Counted from the first letter of the stretch, positions 8,901 to 15,959 are shown. The stretch is DNA of 50,788 nt from Chloroflexota bacterium (GCA_021324795.1 JAJPIK010000049.1:1-50788), one strand, 5' to 3'. Notes: a model not told the origin generated them from the sequence alone. Made by a program: numbers and translations.

Positions 8901-9177
8901 CGTTGACCTGCGAGAGTCCCTCACTCGACACCGAGGTAATCGTATCAATATTCTGAAGACCGGCGACCGCGTCCTCAATCGGTTTGGTTACCTGGGTTTC
9001 AATGGTTGCCGGATCTGCCCCCGCGTCCACCGTCGTCACCACGACGTTGGGAAAGCTGACTTCTGGAAATAGCGACACGCCAAGCGAAAAATAGGTGGCG
9101 ATGCCGTAGAGCGCGAGCGCCAGGGTCAGCGCCGCGACAACCAGCGGGTTGCGGATCGAAAAGTGGGTGATCTTCAA
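5929..9177 (-). CDS. RND-family efflux transporter (AcrB/MexB-like, HAE1 type)
   Basis: 1082 aa, full length for the family. TTG start at 9177 with AAGGAGA upstream. The N-terminus (FSIRNPLVVAAL) starts TM1, followed by a large porter domain, TM2-6 with the paired aspartates of TM4 (VGILVDDSIVVLENIY, Asp400 and Asp401) used for proton relay, a central loop, TM7, the second porter domain (GFGGFSGQPI) and TM8-12. It should export substrates by proton motive force together with the adaptor lipoprotein encoded 200 bp downstream. No TolC-like outer membrane factor is nearby. The gene follows the CPBP protein and lies downstream of the two-component system, which likely controls it. Confidence 0.95.
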   Translation of the reverse strand: MKITHFSIRNPLVVAALTLALALYGIATYFSLGVSLFPEVSFPNVVVTTVDAGADPATIETQVTKPIEDAVAGLQNIDTITSVSSEGLSQVNVQFTTAANPNLVSVDVERAVNSVRSKLPADAEAPSIFKLDLGAIPVIYVALSGPQPLDQLQQVATDRIQHELEAVPGVGSVQIQGGQQREIEVKVDLAKLQARGLGLNVLQQALQNEQLQIPAGLLTAPGGKELNVRLDGQVAQPADLAKIVVAQTTAGPVYLGDVATIQDGTKKPDIISRVNGTPSVVLTATKLSSANTIQVSQGIRQAMARIQPTLPEGMHLDVTYDAAAYTQQSFNTIQKTLIEAVIFTGLILLLFLHTWRSTTIVLIAIPTSVLTTFVGMRILGYDLNLMTMLALTLSVGILVDDSIVVLENIYRHMTLREPPLLAAINGRSEIGLAAITITMVDVVVYVPIALISGLGGDFIRPFALVIACATLVSLLVSFTLTPLLASRFLLPEHATKEGQGILLAFGRRWDAGLERLGRGYRRLLRIVLTRDLIHLGRLRIGARWGVVGIGMLTFFAGIALIVVGLIGFDFFPSGDQSEVDITLKMPPATALVTTDAVVQQIEKRLGTMSEVRETFAITGSTGSGNGLSTGGDTSLIFVLLKPKSERTRSSQEIADDLRRTLPRDYPGAKFYINLPNAFGFGGFSGQPIQIAVRGPNPDVLNNLVNQVETEVKTVPGAVEVNNVNEQVRSEDVFRIDRSRAADVGITAQQAGLALHTAVDGTVVAKFHQPGQDDVDIRLIANDTFRASPENLGSLPLLTSNGTIVHLNQIGTILNGAAPTEIDHVDRERTVTVYASAGGGRDVGTVQRDIQTKLDRLTLPPGYSIKYQGSAQQGADAFTSIFQALGTAVLLMYILMTMLFGSALLPLAVLTSLPLAIVGSLTAMAVTGTPFTVFSMLGFALLVGLVGKNAILLVDYTDTLRKRGADRTAALLEAGPTRLRPILMTTLSIIFGLAPVALGVEEGSELLKAAAVVLIGGLTTSTLLTLVVVPAMYTIFDDLNALIIHAVHRVAKPRQLLPSELLILHPEVGEHVDGKAVEPSEVN

Positions 9178-9245
9178 GTCTCATTCTCCTTTGACAGGAG
9201 CATAGCCTACGCTCCCCCTCTTCCTTGCCTCAGAGAAATAGACGT

Positions 9246-10088
9246 TCAGCGTCGGAAAAATGTTGCGTGCGCTTGTGCCAGCATGCGTGCCGGAGTACGA
9301 TCCGTCGAGAGGACGAGCGCGACGACAACCCACAAGGCGACGGAATAGATCGCATACCAGAATGCTTCCTGGCCCGGCGACACCCGCGTGGGACTCAGCA
9401 CGACGAGGAAGCCGGTTGAGCTCGCATGCATGATCTGGGCGAGCAGGATGCTGTGCGTGTGAGAATAGACCCAGCCGATTAACACGCGCATGGCCGCGAC
9501 GACGGCGACAAAGGCGAGAAAATAGACTGGCCAATCGCTACCGTGCGGATAAGCTGCTCCGAGGAAGTCGACTACTGGTGCATGCCAGAGGCCCCAAATC
9601 AATCCAAGTATGAAGCTGGCAGCCAAGAGATTGCACTTCGAAAGCAGCCGCGGCAGAGCGAAGCCCGTCCAGCCGATCTCTTCCAAATACCCCGCGAAAA
9701 GGCCGAACCCGATCCCAATGATAAAGCGGTTGGGGATGTAGACCGAGGAAACAAGCGCAGAAAGGGTAAGGAGGACGAACAAGATCAGGGCGGGCGGGAT
9801 CAGAACTGCCGTCGCGTACCAGCGCGGGGCGACGTTCCAATGGGTCATTCGAGCGAAAAGGTCCCGGAGGCCAGAACGCCCAGTCAGAAGGGCAGTCAAG
9901 ATCACGCTGGCTAGGCTTGGTCCGAGCAGCATCAACGGGAACATGAGCAGGCCAGCCGTGTCAGGGATTACCGTTCCCCGAGTGACGTACGGCGCGGCGA
10001 CGGCGAAAGCGCCAAGCCAAGAGATCGTGAATGCAAGAACAAAGTAGGTCGCCACTGGGTAGCCTTTCAGCAAACTTTTCGCGTTCAC
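9246..10088 (-). CDS. CPBP-family intramembrane protease homologue
   Basis: 280 aa, about eight membrane segments. GTG start at 10088 with GAGGAG upstream. Motif 1 reads EEIGWTGFALPRL (Glu136, Glu137) and motif 2 GLIWGLWHAP (His169); a later His lies in QIMHAS. These Glu/His residues are the presumed catalytic site of CAAX-protease/bacteriocin-processing (CPBP, Abi) proteins. The Arg of the usual EExxxR is Thr141 here, so activity may differ or be lost. It sits between two small membrane ORFs and the RND pump on the same strand; CPBP proteins are often linked to resistance to membrane-active peptides, which would suit an envelope-stress efflux operon (inference). Confidence 0.85.
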   Translation of the reverse strand: MNAKSLLKGYPVATYFVLAFTISWLGAFAVAAPYVTRGTVIPDTAGLLMFPLMLLGPSLASVILTALLTGRSGLRDLFARMTHWNVAPRWYATAVLIPPALILFVLLTLSALVSSVYIPNRFIIGIGFGLFAGYLEEIGWTGFALPRLLSKCNLLAASFILGLIWGLWHAPVVDFLGAAYPHGSDWPVYFLAFVAVVAAMRVLIGWVYSHTHSILLAQIMHASSTGFLVVLSPTRVSPGQEAFWYAIYSVALWVVVALVLSTDRTPARMLAQAHATFFRR

Positions 10089-10144
10089 GGGCTTCTCCTC
10101 GAATTTCTTACGAATCGTCGGGTCGCGGATAGCTTTGACGGCCG

Positions 10145-10345
10145 TTAATCACTTACGATCTCCCGGGCCCGGCCGATCAGCGCGATCGCCGCCGCGATCG
10201 TCCAAACGTTTGGGGCCATCAGCACGATGATGACGGCGAGAAGAGTGGCGTTGCTGAAGAGACCGACGACGCCCAGGATCAGAAACAGTAAGCCTAGCCC
10301 GACGGCTACGTGGCCTCGGGTGGCGGGAGCAGCATCAGCCAGCAA
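10145..10345 (-). CDS. Small two-TM membrane protein, possibly the frameshifted second half of the preceding ORF
   Basis: 66 aa if a TTG start at 10345 is used. Two hydrophobic helices (VGLGLLFLILGVVGLF and LLAVIIVLMAPNVWTIAAA) end in a basic tail. The start lies inside the preceding ORF, overlapping it by 40 bp in another frame, and no clear ribosome binding site precedes it. Either it is translated by coupling, or a single-base shift joins it to the upstream ORF into one three- or four-helix protein. No family recognised. The gene order two-component system, small membrane proteins, CPBP, RND pump suggests an envelope function. Confidence 0.5.
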   Translation of the reverse strand: MLADAAPATRGHVAVGLGLLFLILGVVGLFSNATLLAVIIVLMAPNVWTIAAAIALIGRAREIVSD

Positions 10346-10515
10346 GGCGCGGAAAAGTAGATGACCAGCGCGATAGTACCAACAATACCGCGCAACGTGG
10401 TGAGAAGGTACAGTAGCTGCAAGGCGAACGTCCGCTCCTTTTGTGCCTGCGTTTGGACGGGGACCAGCGCATCTAAGCTCGGCGCACTTTTCAGCTCAAG
10501 CGTCGTGGGGATCAT
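10306..10515 (-). CDS. Small membrane protein of unknown function
   Basis: 69 aa from the ATG at 10515, preceded by AAAGGAA. It has a soluble N-terminal stretch, a charged segment (QTQAQKERTF) and one hydrophobic helix (LTTLRGIVGTIALVIYFSA) before ending LLPPPEAT. A longer reading starting at 10602 overlaps the proposed operator, so the ATG at 10515 is preferred. It is the first gene after the ATGACA-AA-TGTCAT site, at a leader distance of about 60 bp, so it probably begins the efflux transcript. The reading frame appears to break where the next ORF begins. Confidence 0.6.
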   Translation of the reverse strand: MIPTTLELKSAPSLDALVPVQTQAQKERTFALQLLYLLTTLRGIVGTIALVIYFSAPCWLMLLPPPEAT

Positions 10516-10576
10516 GGTCGGGTTCCTTTCATCTCGCAACCTCTGAAGAGAGATTACGGATTGGAAGCCTGGCCGA

Positions 10577-10616
10577 GTAGTGATGGCTATCGCGTTTTTC
10601 AAATGACAAATGTCAT
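10577..10616 (-). promoter_or_regulatory. Candidate response-regulator operator/promoter for the membrane/efflux genes
   Basis: On the plus strand GTAGTGATG (10577-10585) is followed by 17 bases and the inverted repeat ATGACA-AA-TGTCAT (10603-10616). Exactly the same arrangement occurs at 12754-12793 upstream of the sensor kinase. LuxR/NarL-type regulators such as LiaR and DesR bind similar short inverted repeats. Read on the minus strand, TTGTCA inside the repeat could act as a -35 with the conserved CATCACTAC near -10, a weak core promoter that would need an activator. Confidence 0.6.
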
Positions 10617-10620
10617 CGGG

Positions 10621-11226
10621 TCAGAGCCAGCCCTTCTCCTCGGCCAGCCGCGCGGCCTCGACCCGATTGCGAACGCCGAGCTTCTGGATCGCGGTCGAAA
10701 GATAGTTACGAACCGTACCCTCGGAGAGAGCGAGGGAATTCGCGATATCGGAGATGCTCGCGCCCGGCGCGGCGGCGGCTAGGACCTCACGCTCGCGTTC
10801 GGTGAGTGGATTGTTGCCCTCGCTCAACGCGGCCAGCGCGAGATCAGGATCGATCACGCGCTCGCCAGCCGCGGCGCGGCGAACGGCAGTGGCCAGCTCG
10901 CTGGCCGGGGCGTCCTTGACCAGGAAGCCGATGACGCCACTCTCCATCGCGCGCCGAAGGTAGCCGGGGCGACCAAATGTCGTCAAAATGAGCACGCGGC
11001 AGGACGGCAGGCGCTGTCGCAGCTCGGCCGCCGCGAAGAGGCCATCGCCGCCGGGCATCTCGATGTCGAGCAGCGCCACGTCTGGTTGCGACGCGAGCGC
11101 GGCGGTGACCACTTCGTCGCCCCGGCCAACCTGGGCCACGACTTCGATGTCACCGGCCAGCCCTAGCAAGGCGGCGAGAGCGCCGCGGGTCATCGCCTGG
11201 TCCTCGGCAAGCAAGACACGGATCAT
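10621..11226 (-). CDS. NarL/LuxR-family response regulator (DesR-like)
   Basis: 201 aa. Receiver domain 1-120 with the acidic pair Glu8/Asp9, phospho-acceptor Asp54 (LLDIEMPGG), Thr82/83 and Lys104 (FLVKDAP). The C-terminal LuxR-type helix-turn-helix (LTEREREVLAAA, then SEGTVRNYLSTAIQKLGVRN) covers about 140-195. The ATG overlaps the kinase stop by four bases, so both are made together. It probably binds the repeated ATGACA-AA-TGTCAY element found upstream of its own operon and upstream of the membrane/efflux genes (inference). DesR, LiaR and the regulators of peptide-antibiotic ABC systems are the closest known types. Confidence 0.93.
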   Translation of the reverse strand: MIRVLLAEDQAMTRGALAALLGLAGDIEVVAQVGRGDEVVTAALASQPDVALLDIEMPGGDGLFAAAELRQRLPSCRVLILTTFGRPGYLRRAMESGVIGFLVKDAPASELATAVRRAAAGERVIDPDLALAALSEGNNPLTEREREVLAAAAPGASISDIANSLALSEGTVRNYLSTAIQKLGVRNRVEAARLAEEKGWL

Positions 11227-12521
11227 GACGGTTCTCCTGGAGCGTGGTGAGGCAGGGTTTCAGGGACGACGTCTTCGGGAGGCGACCGCGTAGGCGGGCC
11301 TGCCTCGGCCCGTGTGCGCCTGAGCGGCACGGTGACGTTCAATCCAAATCCGCCGTTGGGGCGCGCCCCGGCTTCGACCTGACCGTCAAGCGCAGCTATT
11401 CGCTCGGCAAGACCGGCCAGACCGCTGTGACCGGGGCGGTGGGGAAGATCGCCAAGATTAGCTGTCGCGCTCGTCCCATTGTCGATGACTTCGACGGTGA
11501 CCACATTTCCGGTCCTCGTGAGGCGAATCGTGCACGCCTCGGCACGGCTGTGTCGAATCACGTTCGTTACGCCTTCGCGGACCGCCCAAGCGAGCGCTGC
11601 TTCGACCCGAGCCGGGAGTGCTTCCAGGGTGCCTTCACGGCGAAGCTCGATGCCGGCCGCCGCGAGGATTTCAGCCGCGCCGGCCAGCTCGCTCGCCAGC
11701 GTCGGCTGGCGGTAGCCCGAGACAGCTTCCCGCACCTCGTGGAGAGCGGTTCGCGCTACTCCTTCGACGTCGCGCATCTCCGCTGCGGCACGCTCCGGCG
11801 ACTGAAAGGCGAGCTGGCCGGCCAGCTCGCTCTTTAAGGCAATCAGCGACAGACTGTGGCCAAGCAGGTCGTGGAGGTCGCGGGCGAAGCGCAGCCGCTC
11901 CTCGGCGACCGCCAAGCGGGCGAGCTCGCCCCGAGCAGCGTGCAGCTCCCGGACCGTCGCAAGCGCATAGAGGACGGTTGCCACGCCGGTGCCGACGCTA
12001 AGAATAAGAAGAAAGTCGGGCCCGGCGTCTCCGGGCGACCGGTTGACGACTCCGCCAAGTATGGCAGCTAGGACTGCCACCGCCGGAATGACCCACGCGG
12101 CCTGCCGGATTCGCAGATGATAGCCGGCTGCAACACCGGTATAGACAAGTAGATCCAGCCAGAGGTTGCCATAGGATATGCTGTAGATCACCCCGAGCGT
12201 GGCGAGAGCGCCCAGCGGGAGCCAACAGCGCAATTGGCTTCTAGCAAGGATCCAGGGTCTAGTCGGCGACTCTAACTTCGCACCAGACCTCGCGTCCGAT
12301 CCGTACGGGGCGCTGCGGAATATGACCCAGAGATAGATCGCTACGAAGAAGGCCACGCCGATCAGCGCAAGAGCGAGCTCAAGTCGGGGCAGATTCGCTC
12401 GAAACAGATTGGCGATCGGCTCGCCCAGGGCAAGGAGCCAGGCGACCGAGATGATCCGGAGAACGGTCATCACCTTCACATCATCCGGCCAACGTTCGAC
12501 GTGATTTTGGCGACGACCCAA
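11223..12521 (-). CDS. HisKA_3-type membrane sensor histidine kinase (DesK-like)
   Basis: 432 aa from TTG at 12521 with AGGAGG five bases upstream. The first 190 residues carry about five membrane helices with almost no extracytoplasmic loop, the pattern of intramembrane-sensing kinases such as DesK. The dimerisation/phosphorylation helix has RFARDLHDLLGHSLSL with His217. The GHKL ATPase part shows VREGVTNVIRHS (N box), VIDNGT (G1) and GHSGLAGLAERI (G2). It should sense membrane or envelope change and phosphorylate the overlapping response regulator. The 230 bp between the cis-element at 12754-12793 and this start would be a long leader if that element is its only promoter. Confidence 0.92.
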   Translation of the reverse strand: MGRRQNHVERWPDDVKVMTVLRIISVAWLLALGEPIANLFRANLPRLELALALIGVAFFVAIYLWVIFRSAPYGSDARSGAKLESPTRPWILARSQLRCWLPLGALATLGVIYSISYGNLWLDLLVYTGVAAGYHLRIRQAAWVIPAVAVLAAILGGVVNRSPGDAGPDFLLILSVGTGVATVLYALATVRELHAARGELARLAVAEERLRFARDLHDLLGHSLSLIALKSELAGQLAFQSPERAAAEMRDVEGVARTALHEVREAVSGYRQPTLASELAGAAEILAAAGIELRREGTLEALPARVEAALAWAVREGVTNVIRHSRAEACTIRLTRTGNVVTVEVIDNGTSATANLGDLPHRPGHSGLAGLAERIAALDGQVEAGARPNGGFGLNVTVPLRRTRAEAGPPTRSPPEDVVPETLPHHAPGEPS

Positions 12522-12888
12522 CTACGCCTCCTGGATACCCGCGCGGGTTGCCTACAATGATCGACGAGCAGGCGGCGTCTAATTTCAACGCGTGCATCAT
12601 TAGTTCTATCACATTCATATCAGATTCATCTCCAGCCCTCTTACAAAGAGCCGGGGGCCTTCCCAGGCAGACGACGCGTCGCGGTCAATGGCCAAGGTGC
12701 TGAACAAAGAAGCTACCAATGATAGAAGGGTACCTTATCACTCGTCGCCCCTGGTAGTGATGCGCGTCGTGATCTGGAGATGACAAATGTCACGCGGACG
12801 AGGGCTGCTGTTGGTAAGAGCAATTTTCACAAACGGGTAGGGTATAGGCCAGGTGCGTGAGTCTACAAATCCGAGGCGAGTATGAGTG
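12522..12888. other. Intergenic region between panC and the sensor kinase
   Basis: 367 bp with no convincing gene. It carries the operator-like element at 12754-12793. The stretch 12600-12660 is AT-richer than its neighbours. No clear intrinsic terminator for panC is seen. Confidence 0.6.
12754..12793 (-). promoter_or_regulatory. Second copy of the candidate response-regulator element, upstream of the two-component system
   Basis: GTAGTGATG (12754-12762), 17 bases, then ATGACA-AA-TGTCAC (12780-12793). Compared with 10577-10616, all nine bases of the first block, the 17-bp spacing and 13 of 14 bases of the repeat are identical, while the spacer differs. Conservation of motif and spacing but not of spacer is what a protein-binding promoter would show, and it implies autoregulation of the kinase/regulator pair. 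Confidence 0.6.
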
Positions 12889-13722
12889 CTAACCCAAAAT
12901 CTCGTTATCAATCAAGCGTGCCCGGCCAATTCTGACTGCCAGCGAGACCATCACCGGCCCCTCAATACGATCCACCTCTTCCAGCGTCATCGCGTCGGCG
13001 ACACTGACGTAGTCAAGCTTGGCTAGCGGCTCGCGCTCGATCTGGCTTTGGATCAGACGTCGTAGCTCCTCGCCGCTGCGTTCACCTTTTTGGAAGGCAA
13101 CGCGAGCACTTCGAAGTGACGCGGACAAGACGCGCGCCGCGACCCGCTCGACCGGCGTCAAGTAAACATTCCGGCTGCTCAGCGCCAGACCATCTGGCTC
13201 GCGGACTGTTGGCACTACGACGATGTCAATCGGAAAGCCAAGCTCGGTCGTTAGCTTTTTGACCACTACGCATTGCTGGCCGTCTTTCTGACCGAAGTAA
13301 GCGCGTTGGGGCTGAAACAAATTAAACAGCCGTGCGACGACAGTCGCGACGCCCCGGAAGTGGCCGGGGCGGCTCTTCCCTTCGAGGCGCTCGGCGATCG
13401 GTCCAACGTCGACGAAAGTTGAAAAACCCGGCGGGTAGATCTCCTCGACACTCGGCGTAAAGACGAGGTCAACACCGGCTTCTGCGAGCAAGTGCAAGTC
13501 ACGGTCGAGATCACGGGGATAGCTCGCGAAATCCTCGTTGGGCCCAAACTGGGTTGGATTGACGAAAATGCTGACCGCGACGCTGGGATTTTGCTCGCGA
13601 GCCACTCGCACCAAACCAAGATGGCCGGCGTGGAGAAAACCCATGGTCGGGATGAATCCCAGTGGCGACGCGAGAGTGTGTCGGGCACGACGTAGCTCGT
13701 CGACCGTGCTGACGACGATCAT
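12889..13722 (-). CDS. panC: Pantoate--beta-alanine ligase
   Basis: 277 aa, standard length. It condenses pantoate and beta-alanine with ATP to pantothenate in the cytosol. Diagnostic motifs in order: PTMGFLHAGH (nucleotide HIGH-like), SIFVNPTQFGPNED, KSRPGHFRGVATVV, YFGQKDGQQ and VREPDGLALSSRNVYL. The ATG at 13722 overlaps the panB stop by four bases with GGAGG just upstream. It is the last gene of the three-gene unit that starts with the P1-family peptidase. Confidence 0.97.
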   Translation of the reverse strand: MIVVSTVDELRRARHTLASPLGFIPTMGFLHAGHLGLVRVAREQNPSVAVSIFVNPTQFGPNEDFASYPRDLDRDLHLLAEAGVDLVFTPSVEEIYPPGFSTFVDVGPIAERLEGKSRPGHFRGVATVVARLFNLFQPQRAYFGQKDGQQCVVVKKLTTELGFPIDIVVVPTVREPDGLALSSRNVYLTPVERVAARVLSASLRSARVAFQKGERSGEELRRLIQSQIEREPLAKLDYVSVADAMTLEEVDRIEGPVMVSLAVRIGRARLIDNEILG

Positions 13723-14570
13723 CCTCCCTCCTTTACGCCGACGACTTCGGCCAGGGGGCTGGGCGAATCCATGCCAAAGCTTTCAGCCGCTGTTGGGAAC
13801 TGTCCCTGGCGGACGTCGTCGGCGTAATGGCTCACTGCCTCGTGAATTATCTCATATAGCGAGGCGTAACGACGGGCGTGCCGGGGCTGGAAGCTTGGGT
13901 CAAGACCCAGCAAGTCATGGATAACCTGCACCTGGCCGTCGCAGAAAGGACCGGCGCCGATGCCGATCGTCGGAACGGAGAGCGCTTCGCTGATCTGGCG
14001 AGCCAGTGGGGCGGGCACGAGCTCGAGGACGATCGAGAATGCCCCCGCCTCTTCGAGCATTTTCGCATCTTCAAAGATGCGCTGAGCGGCGGGAGCCGTT
14101 TTTCCCTGGAGCCGATGGCCACCGAGCTGGAAGACCGACTGGGGAGTCAGACCAAGGTGGCCTTGGACGGGGATTCCGCAATCAACCAGGCGTCGTACCG
14201 TCTCCGCGACGATTCTCCCTCCTTCGAGCTTGACTGCCTGGGCGCCGCCCTCCTGGATCAGTCGCCCGGCGTTGCGGAGAGCCTCATCGGTACTCGGGTG
14301 GTAGGTCATGAACGGCATGTCGGCAATAACGAGCGCGTGGCTGGTACCGCGGACGACCGCGCGCGTGTGGTGAAGCACATCGTCGAGGGTGACCGGTATC
14401 GTCGTCTCATAGCCAAGAACCGTCGTGCCGACGCTATCGCCGACGAGAATGAGCGGAACACCGACTGCGTCGATAATGCGCGCGGTCGGAAAGTCATAGG
14501 CGGTGAGCATCGGAATGCGCTCGCCACGACGCTTCATGATGCGAAGCTCGGCTGGAGTGACGCGTGCCAT
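13719..14570 (-). CDS. panB: 3-methyl-2-oxobutanoate (ketopantoate) hydroxymethyltransferase
   Basis: 283 aa. It transfers a hydroxymethyl group from methylene-tetrahydrofolate to ketoisovalerate, the first committed step to pantothenate. Family motifs: MLTAYDFPTARIID, ILVGDSVGTTVLGY, ADMPFMTYH, GAQAVKLEGG, VQGHLGLTPQS and PTIGIGAGPFCDGQVQV. GAGGAG lies eight bases before the ATG. It overlaps panC and follows the P1 peptidase gene by 48 bp; that spacer holds a small hairpin (CCCGA-CCC-TCGGG on the minus strand). The product ketopantoate needs a reductase (PanE or IlvC) that is not in this window. Confidence 0.97.
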   Translation of the reverse strand: MARVTPAELRIMKRRGERIPMLTAYDFPTARIIDAVGVPLILVGDSVGTTVLGYETTIPVTLDDVLHHTRAVVRGTSHALVIADMPFMTYHPSTDEALRNAGRLIQEGGAQAVKLEGGRIVAETVRRLVDCGIPVQGHLGLTPQSVFQLGGHRLQGKTAPAAQRIFEDAKMLEEAGAFSIVLELVPAPLARQISEALSVPTIGIGAGPFCDGQVQVIHDLLGLDPSFQPRHARRYASLYEIIHEAVSHYADDVRQGQFPTAAESFGMDSPSPLAEVVGVKEGG

Positions 14571-14618
14571 GGTGACTTCTCCTCTTGCCCGCCCGAGGGT
14601 CGGGCAGAAATCGCGAGA

Positions 14619-15599
14619 TCAGGACACTCGTGGATGAGCGGACCTGGCGGCGGGTAGTCCGCCGAGTGGTCGGGCCGCCATGACCGCCTGGACGATCGCC
14701 GTCGCGACGACCTCACTCGCCGCGACGGCGATCGCGACCGGATTGGCCTTCGTCTGGGATTGCCCAGTGGAAAGAGCAAAGAATGTATCCCCATCGAAGA
14801 GGGTATGAGCGGGGCGAACGACTCGTGCCATTCCGTCGTGCGCCGCCGCGGCGACCCGGACGAGTTCGTCGCGATTCAGCACGGCATCGGTCGCGACGAC
14901 GCCGATCGTCGTATTGGTGCCGACCGTCGAAGCGGGCTCGGCGTGAATGAGCTGGCTGACCGCGCTGACGTACTCGTCGGTCACCGGATGTCGACTTCCG
15001 GCGAGAATCTGGCCGCTGAGCGGGCTGACCACGTCGCCAAGGGCGTTGACCGCGACGATTGCTCCGACAGTTGCGCCACCGGTGATCCGAATCGCCGCCG
15101 AGCCAATCCCGGACTTAACCGCCCGGCTGATTCCCAGAACCTTCCCGACCACGGCGCCGGTGCCGGCACCAACGCAGCCAACCTCGGGAGGCTCGTCGCT
15201 CGCGCTTTGGGCAGCTTGCCAGCCGGCACTGGCGTCCGGATACGCGTGGGGATCGCCGATGCCCAGGTCGAAAAGGATTGCCGCCGGTACTATCGGCACG
15301 CGTATACCGCCGACCGGAAAGCCGTATCCGCGTTCGACGAGGAACCGAATCACGCCGTCAGCAGCGGCAAGCCCGAAAGCGCTGCCACCGGCCAGGACGA
15401 CCGCTTGAACTTGCTGAACCAATCGTCCGGGGCCAAGCAGGTCGGTTTCCCGTGTGCCGGGTGCGCCACCACGCACATCGACTGCGGCGGTTGCACCGCG
15501 TGGGCAGAGCACGACGGTACAACCAGTCAGACGATTCAGATCGGTCGCCTGGCCGACAGTGATTCCCGGGACGTCGACGATCGAATTGGCAGTTGGCAT
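14619..15599 (-). CDS. P1-family (DmpA/BapA-like) N-terminal nucleophile aminopeptidase
   Basis: 326 aa from the ATG at 15599; a longer in-frame reading lacks a ribosome binding site. Family S58/P1 proenzymes cleave themselves before a Ser/Thr that becomes the nucleophile. Here the site is GTNTTIGVVATDA, with predicted cleavage between Asn229 and Thr230, giving alpha and beta chains of about 229 and 97 residues. Other family blocks: CTVVLCPRGATAAVDVRGGAPGT (split here as CTVVLCPRG and AAVDVRGGAPGT), LAGGSAFGLAAADGV and GTGAVVGKVLG. Family members include L-aminopeptidase/D-esterase DmpA and beta-peptidyl aminopeptidase BapA, which can release beta-alanine. As first gene before panB-panC it might supply beta-alanine (inference, untested). 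Confidence 0.85.
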   Translation of the reverse strand: MPTANSIVDVPGITVGQATDLNRLTGCTVVLCPRGATAAVDVRGGAPGTRETDLLGPGRLVQQVQAVVLAGGSAFGLAAADGVIRFLVERGYGFPVGGIRVPIVPAAILFDLGIGDPHAYPDASAGWQAAQSASDEPPEVGCVGAGTGAVVGKVLGISRAVKSGIGSAAIRITGGATVGAIVAVNALGDVVSPLSGQILAGSRHPVTDEYVSAVSQLIHAEPASTVGTNTTIGVVATDAVLNRDELVRVAAAAHDGMARVVRPAHTLFDGDTFFALSTGQSQTKANPVAIAVAASEVVATAIVQAVMAARPLGGLPAARSAHPRVS

Positions 15600-15630
15600 A
15601 AAAAGACCTCTTCGACCCCGGCCGAAGAGG
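15600..15630 (-). promoter_or_regulatory. Hairpin covering the ribosome binding site of the P1 peptidase gene
   Basis: On the minus strand an 8-bp perfect stem (arms at 15623-15630 and 15607-15614) is followed by TCTTTTT and the ATG. The GAAGAGG Shine-Dalgarno lies in the 3' arm. The same structure looks like a short intrinsic terminator with its U-run ending at the start codon, so it could limit both transcription and translation. Confidence 0.45.
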
Positions 15631-15830
15631 TAGCGAAAAGGCTCCGTCTCGGTCGAGTCGATCCAGGCGGACGTTGCGCAGTACATGCTAAGTAAATCGC
15701 CTCGCGGCTCGCGGTTCGCTGGGGCAAATCCACGGCCACATGCGTATTGTACGCCGGGTCGCCGGGCGGTTCAAGCGAAAGGACGAGCACCCAGCCGTTC
15801 TCCAAGTTATCCTCACGCCCGCCGGCTCGC

Positions 15831-15859
15831 TAAACAGCTGGTTTACTCTGGTGTACAAT
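15831..15859 (+). promoter_or_regulatory. Putative sigma70-type promoter of the class V aminotransferase gene
   Basis: TAAACA (15831-15836), 17-bp spacer, TACAAT (15854-15859). The transcript would start near 15866 and carry a leader of about 105 nt with two small hairpins. Confidence 0.45.
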
Positions 15860-15919
15860 AGGCCCCGCGCACAGTAATTGGTAGGTCGCCTACCTCTTCA
15901 TTGCACTCAAAGCAAGCTT

Positions 15920-15959
15920 TCACTCTCTCCCATCGAGAGAGGGATTTTCAGTGGAAGAC
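15920..15959 (+). repeat. Hairpin leader repeat, copy 1
   Basis: TCACTCTCTCC (15920-15930) and a 23-base block (15937-15959) also occur at 42825-42870 before the Gfo/Idh/MocA gene, with 11/11 and 21/23 identity. Here CTCTCTC (15923-15929) pairs perfectly with GAGAGAG (15935-15941) and is followed by ATTTTC. The unit ends 12 bases before the start codon. Confidence 0.55.
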
